Part shown: piece by piece, positions 5,341 to 6,317 of the stretch | Layout: each line of letters begins with the position of its first letter | Numbering within the stretch: position 1 is the stretch's first letter | DNA from: Solirubrobacterales bacterium | Lineage (GTDB): Bacteria; Actinomycetota; Thermoleophilia; Solirubrobacterales; Solirubrobacteraceae | Reading direction: 5' to 3' | DNA length: 6,317 nt | NCBI GenBank assembly: GCA_017354065.1 | Contig: JAFMRN010000090.1 | Location: 2,274-8,590, forward strand | Program-made: the position numbers and the translations under genes | The notes under the pieces: model-generated | The model's input: the letters and a program-made list of their open reading frames with translations, nothing else | What the model was told of the DNA's origin: nothing | The model's database searches: none

Positions 5341-6317
5341 TTAGCCGTGCTTGGAGCCGGTCGCACCATGCAGGTCGGTCCCGGCCACGACGATCACGGT
5401 CGCCGGGCAGTGGCCCTGCTGGCCGTTGCCAGGGGTGGGGGTGCCACAGCTGACAATCGACTGCTGGCTGGCCGCGGACACGGTCCTGATCGGCACGTTG
5501 GTTGATTTCGTCAGCTGCGCTGCGACCTTGTTCGCGTCGGAGCGGTGGCCGGGCATGTACTCGACCTGGGTGGCGGTGGTCGTCTGCGTCGCCGCGTTGG
5601 TGACAGCCGCCTTGGGCACCGTGTAGCCGGCCTTGGTCAGGTACTTGCTGACCTTGTCGGCAAGCCCCGCGAACGCGGTGCCGTTGAGGATCGAGACCTT
5701 CACGTGCGCGTTGCTGGCAGCGGTCGGCTTCGCGGGCTTCTTGGCGGCGTGGTGCTTGGTCGCCGGCGATTTGCCGCTCTGGGTCAGGAACAGCAGCGCG
5801 ACCACGATCGCGACGATCACCACGACGCCGATCAGTACCGGCAGCAGGCGGCCGGCGACACGCGCAGTTGCCGAGGGGCCGCTCGGCATTGTCGGGATCG
5901 TGCGACGCGGCGGCTTGGCGCTGGGGCGGCCACTCCGGTCTCCGCGGATCTGGACGCGCGGCGGCGCGCTCGGGTCGCGTCCGGGCGGTGGCGGTACGGG
6001 CTTGACATCGCCGGTCTGTCCGGAGTCGTCGCCGTGTTCGGGCGGCAGTCCGCCCCCGTTGTTCGCGGCGCCTCCGTCGGTCTCCTCCGCGTCATAGGAG
6101 TCTTCGTGCTCCTCATCGACGTCGACGTACGCGCTGGTGGCGCCGACTCCGACCGCGACCGGCTGTCTGGCGCCGGCTGAAACGCGTGGCTCGCCGGCGG
6201 GAACGTCGCTAGGGGAGGGGATCAGCTTGGTGGCCGAGCCCAAAGACGGCGCCCCTGCGCCTGCCATGGCCCCCAGTGACGCGCCACCGAGCGCCGCCGC
6301 GCCGGCCCCCGCGGCCC
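5341..6317 (-). CDS. Single-pass membrane protein with extracellular LytR_C domain (5' end probably beyond window)
   Basis: The frame ends with TAA at 5341 and is open to the right edge. Residue numbers below count from the ATG at 6267. Ala/Gly-rich sequence runs through that ATG on both sides and it has only a GGGG three bases ahead, so I think it is an internal methionine and the gene starts outside. Residues 1-48 are low-complexity, 49-63 strongly acidic, and 64-138 rich in Gly, Pro and Arg. One transmembrane helix spans about 141-162, preceded by arginines, giving an N-in topology. A Lys/Ala/Pro-rich linker (165-185) leads to a LytR_C domain (about 188-297): HVKVSILNGTAFAGLADKVSKYLTKAGYTV at the start, ATVIVVAGTD at the end. 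Cys274 and Cys287 bracket a loop and could form a disulfide. LytR_C occurs at the C-terminus of LytR-CpsA-Psr cell-wall ligases, but also alone. Here no LCP domain is seen, so no enzymatic role can be assigned. A RodZ-like helix-turn-helix N-terminus upstream is possible but unseen. Confidence 0.83.
   Translation of the reverse strand, partial: AAGAGAAALGGASLGAMAGAGAPSLGSATKLIPSPSDVPAGEPRVSAGARQPVAVGVGATSAYVDVDEEHEDSYDAEETDGGAANNGGGLPPEHGDDSGQTGDVKPVPPPPGRDPSAPPRVQIRGDRSGRPSAKPPRRTIPTMPSGPSATARVAGRLLPVLIGVVVIVAIVVALLFLTQSGKSPATKHHAAKKPAKPTAASNAHVKVSILNGTAFAGLADKVSKYLTKAGYTVPKAAVTNAATQTTTATQVEYMPGHRSDANKVAAQLTKSTNVPIRTVSAASQQSIVSCGTPTPGNGQQGHCPATVIVVAGTDLHGATGSKHG

Noticed and set aside
6002..6007. 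TTGACA on the plus strand
   Set aside because: It lies inside a coding region on the opposite strand; the hexamer 17 bases on is GTCGTC, and no plus-strand gene follows.

Overview
The window reads as one continuous stretch of a high-GC bacterial chromosome. Every gene I can support lies on the minus strand, so transcription runs from position 6317 towards position 1. The GC-rich codon use, the frequent GTG/TTG starts and the style of the proteins (a single-pass LytR_C protein, a GT4 enzyme with the FGLIRPYKG motif, and an anchored beta-domain protein) suggest an actinomycete-type organism. My best guess is the class Thermoleophilia (Solirubrobacterales-like). That placement rests on resemblance from memory, not on a search.

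In order of transcription the genes are: (1) a membrane protein with a cytoplasmic acidic/proline-rich region, one transmembrane helix and an extracellular LytR_C domain (5341-6317, open at the right edge); (2) a small histidine phosphatase (4784-5335, TTG start); (3) a large membrane-anchored extracytoplasmic protein with several Ig/FlgD-like beta domains, a calcium-loop-like motif and an alpha/beta C-terminal domain of unknown role (2949-4787, TTG start); (4) a Wzx/PST-type polysaccharide flippase (1475-2932); (5) a GT2 glycosyltransferase (603-1478); (6) a GT4-type glycosyltransferase (1-606, open at the left edge).

The genes are packed extremely tightly. Three junctions are 4-base stop/start overlaps (TTGA, ATGA, GTGA) and the other two are gaps of 5 and 16 bases. 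There is no room for a terminator or a conventional intergenic promoter, so this is almost certainly one operon. Its promoter should lie to the right of the window, and it continues to the left.

The downstream half (flippase plus two glycosyltransferases) is part of a surface-polysaccharide assembly locus: the glycosyltransferases would build a lipid-linked glycan in the cytoplasm and the flippase would move it across the membrane. No polymerase (Wzy), initiating phosphoglycosyltransferase or ligase is visible. The upstream half (LytR_C protein, phosphatase, large anchored protein) is less clear. The most interesting object is the large anchored protein, which I cannot assign to a described function and whose genetic coupling suggests a role at the cell surface beside the glycan. 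No RNA genes, mobile elements, CRISPR arrays or sizeable repeats were recognised, and no gene-free stretch exceeds 16 bases.
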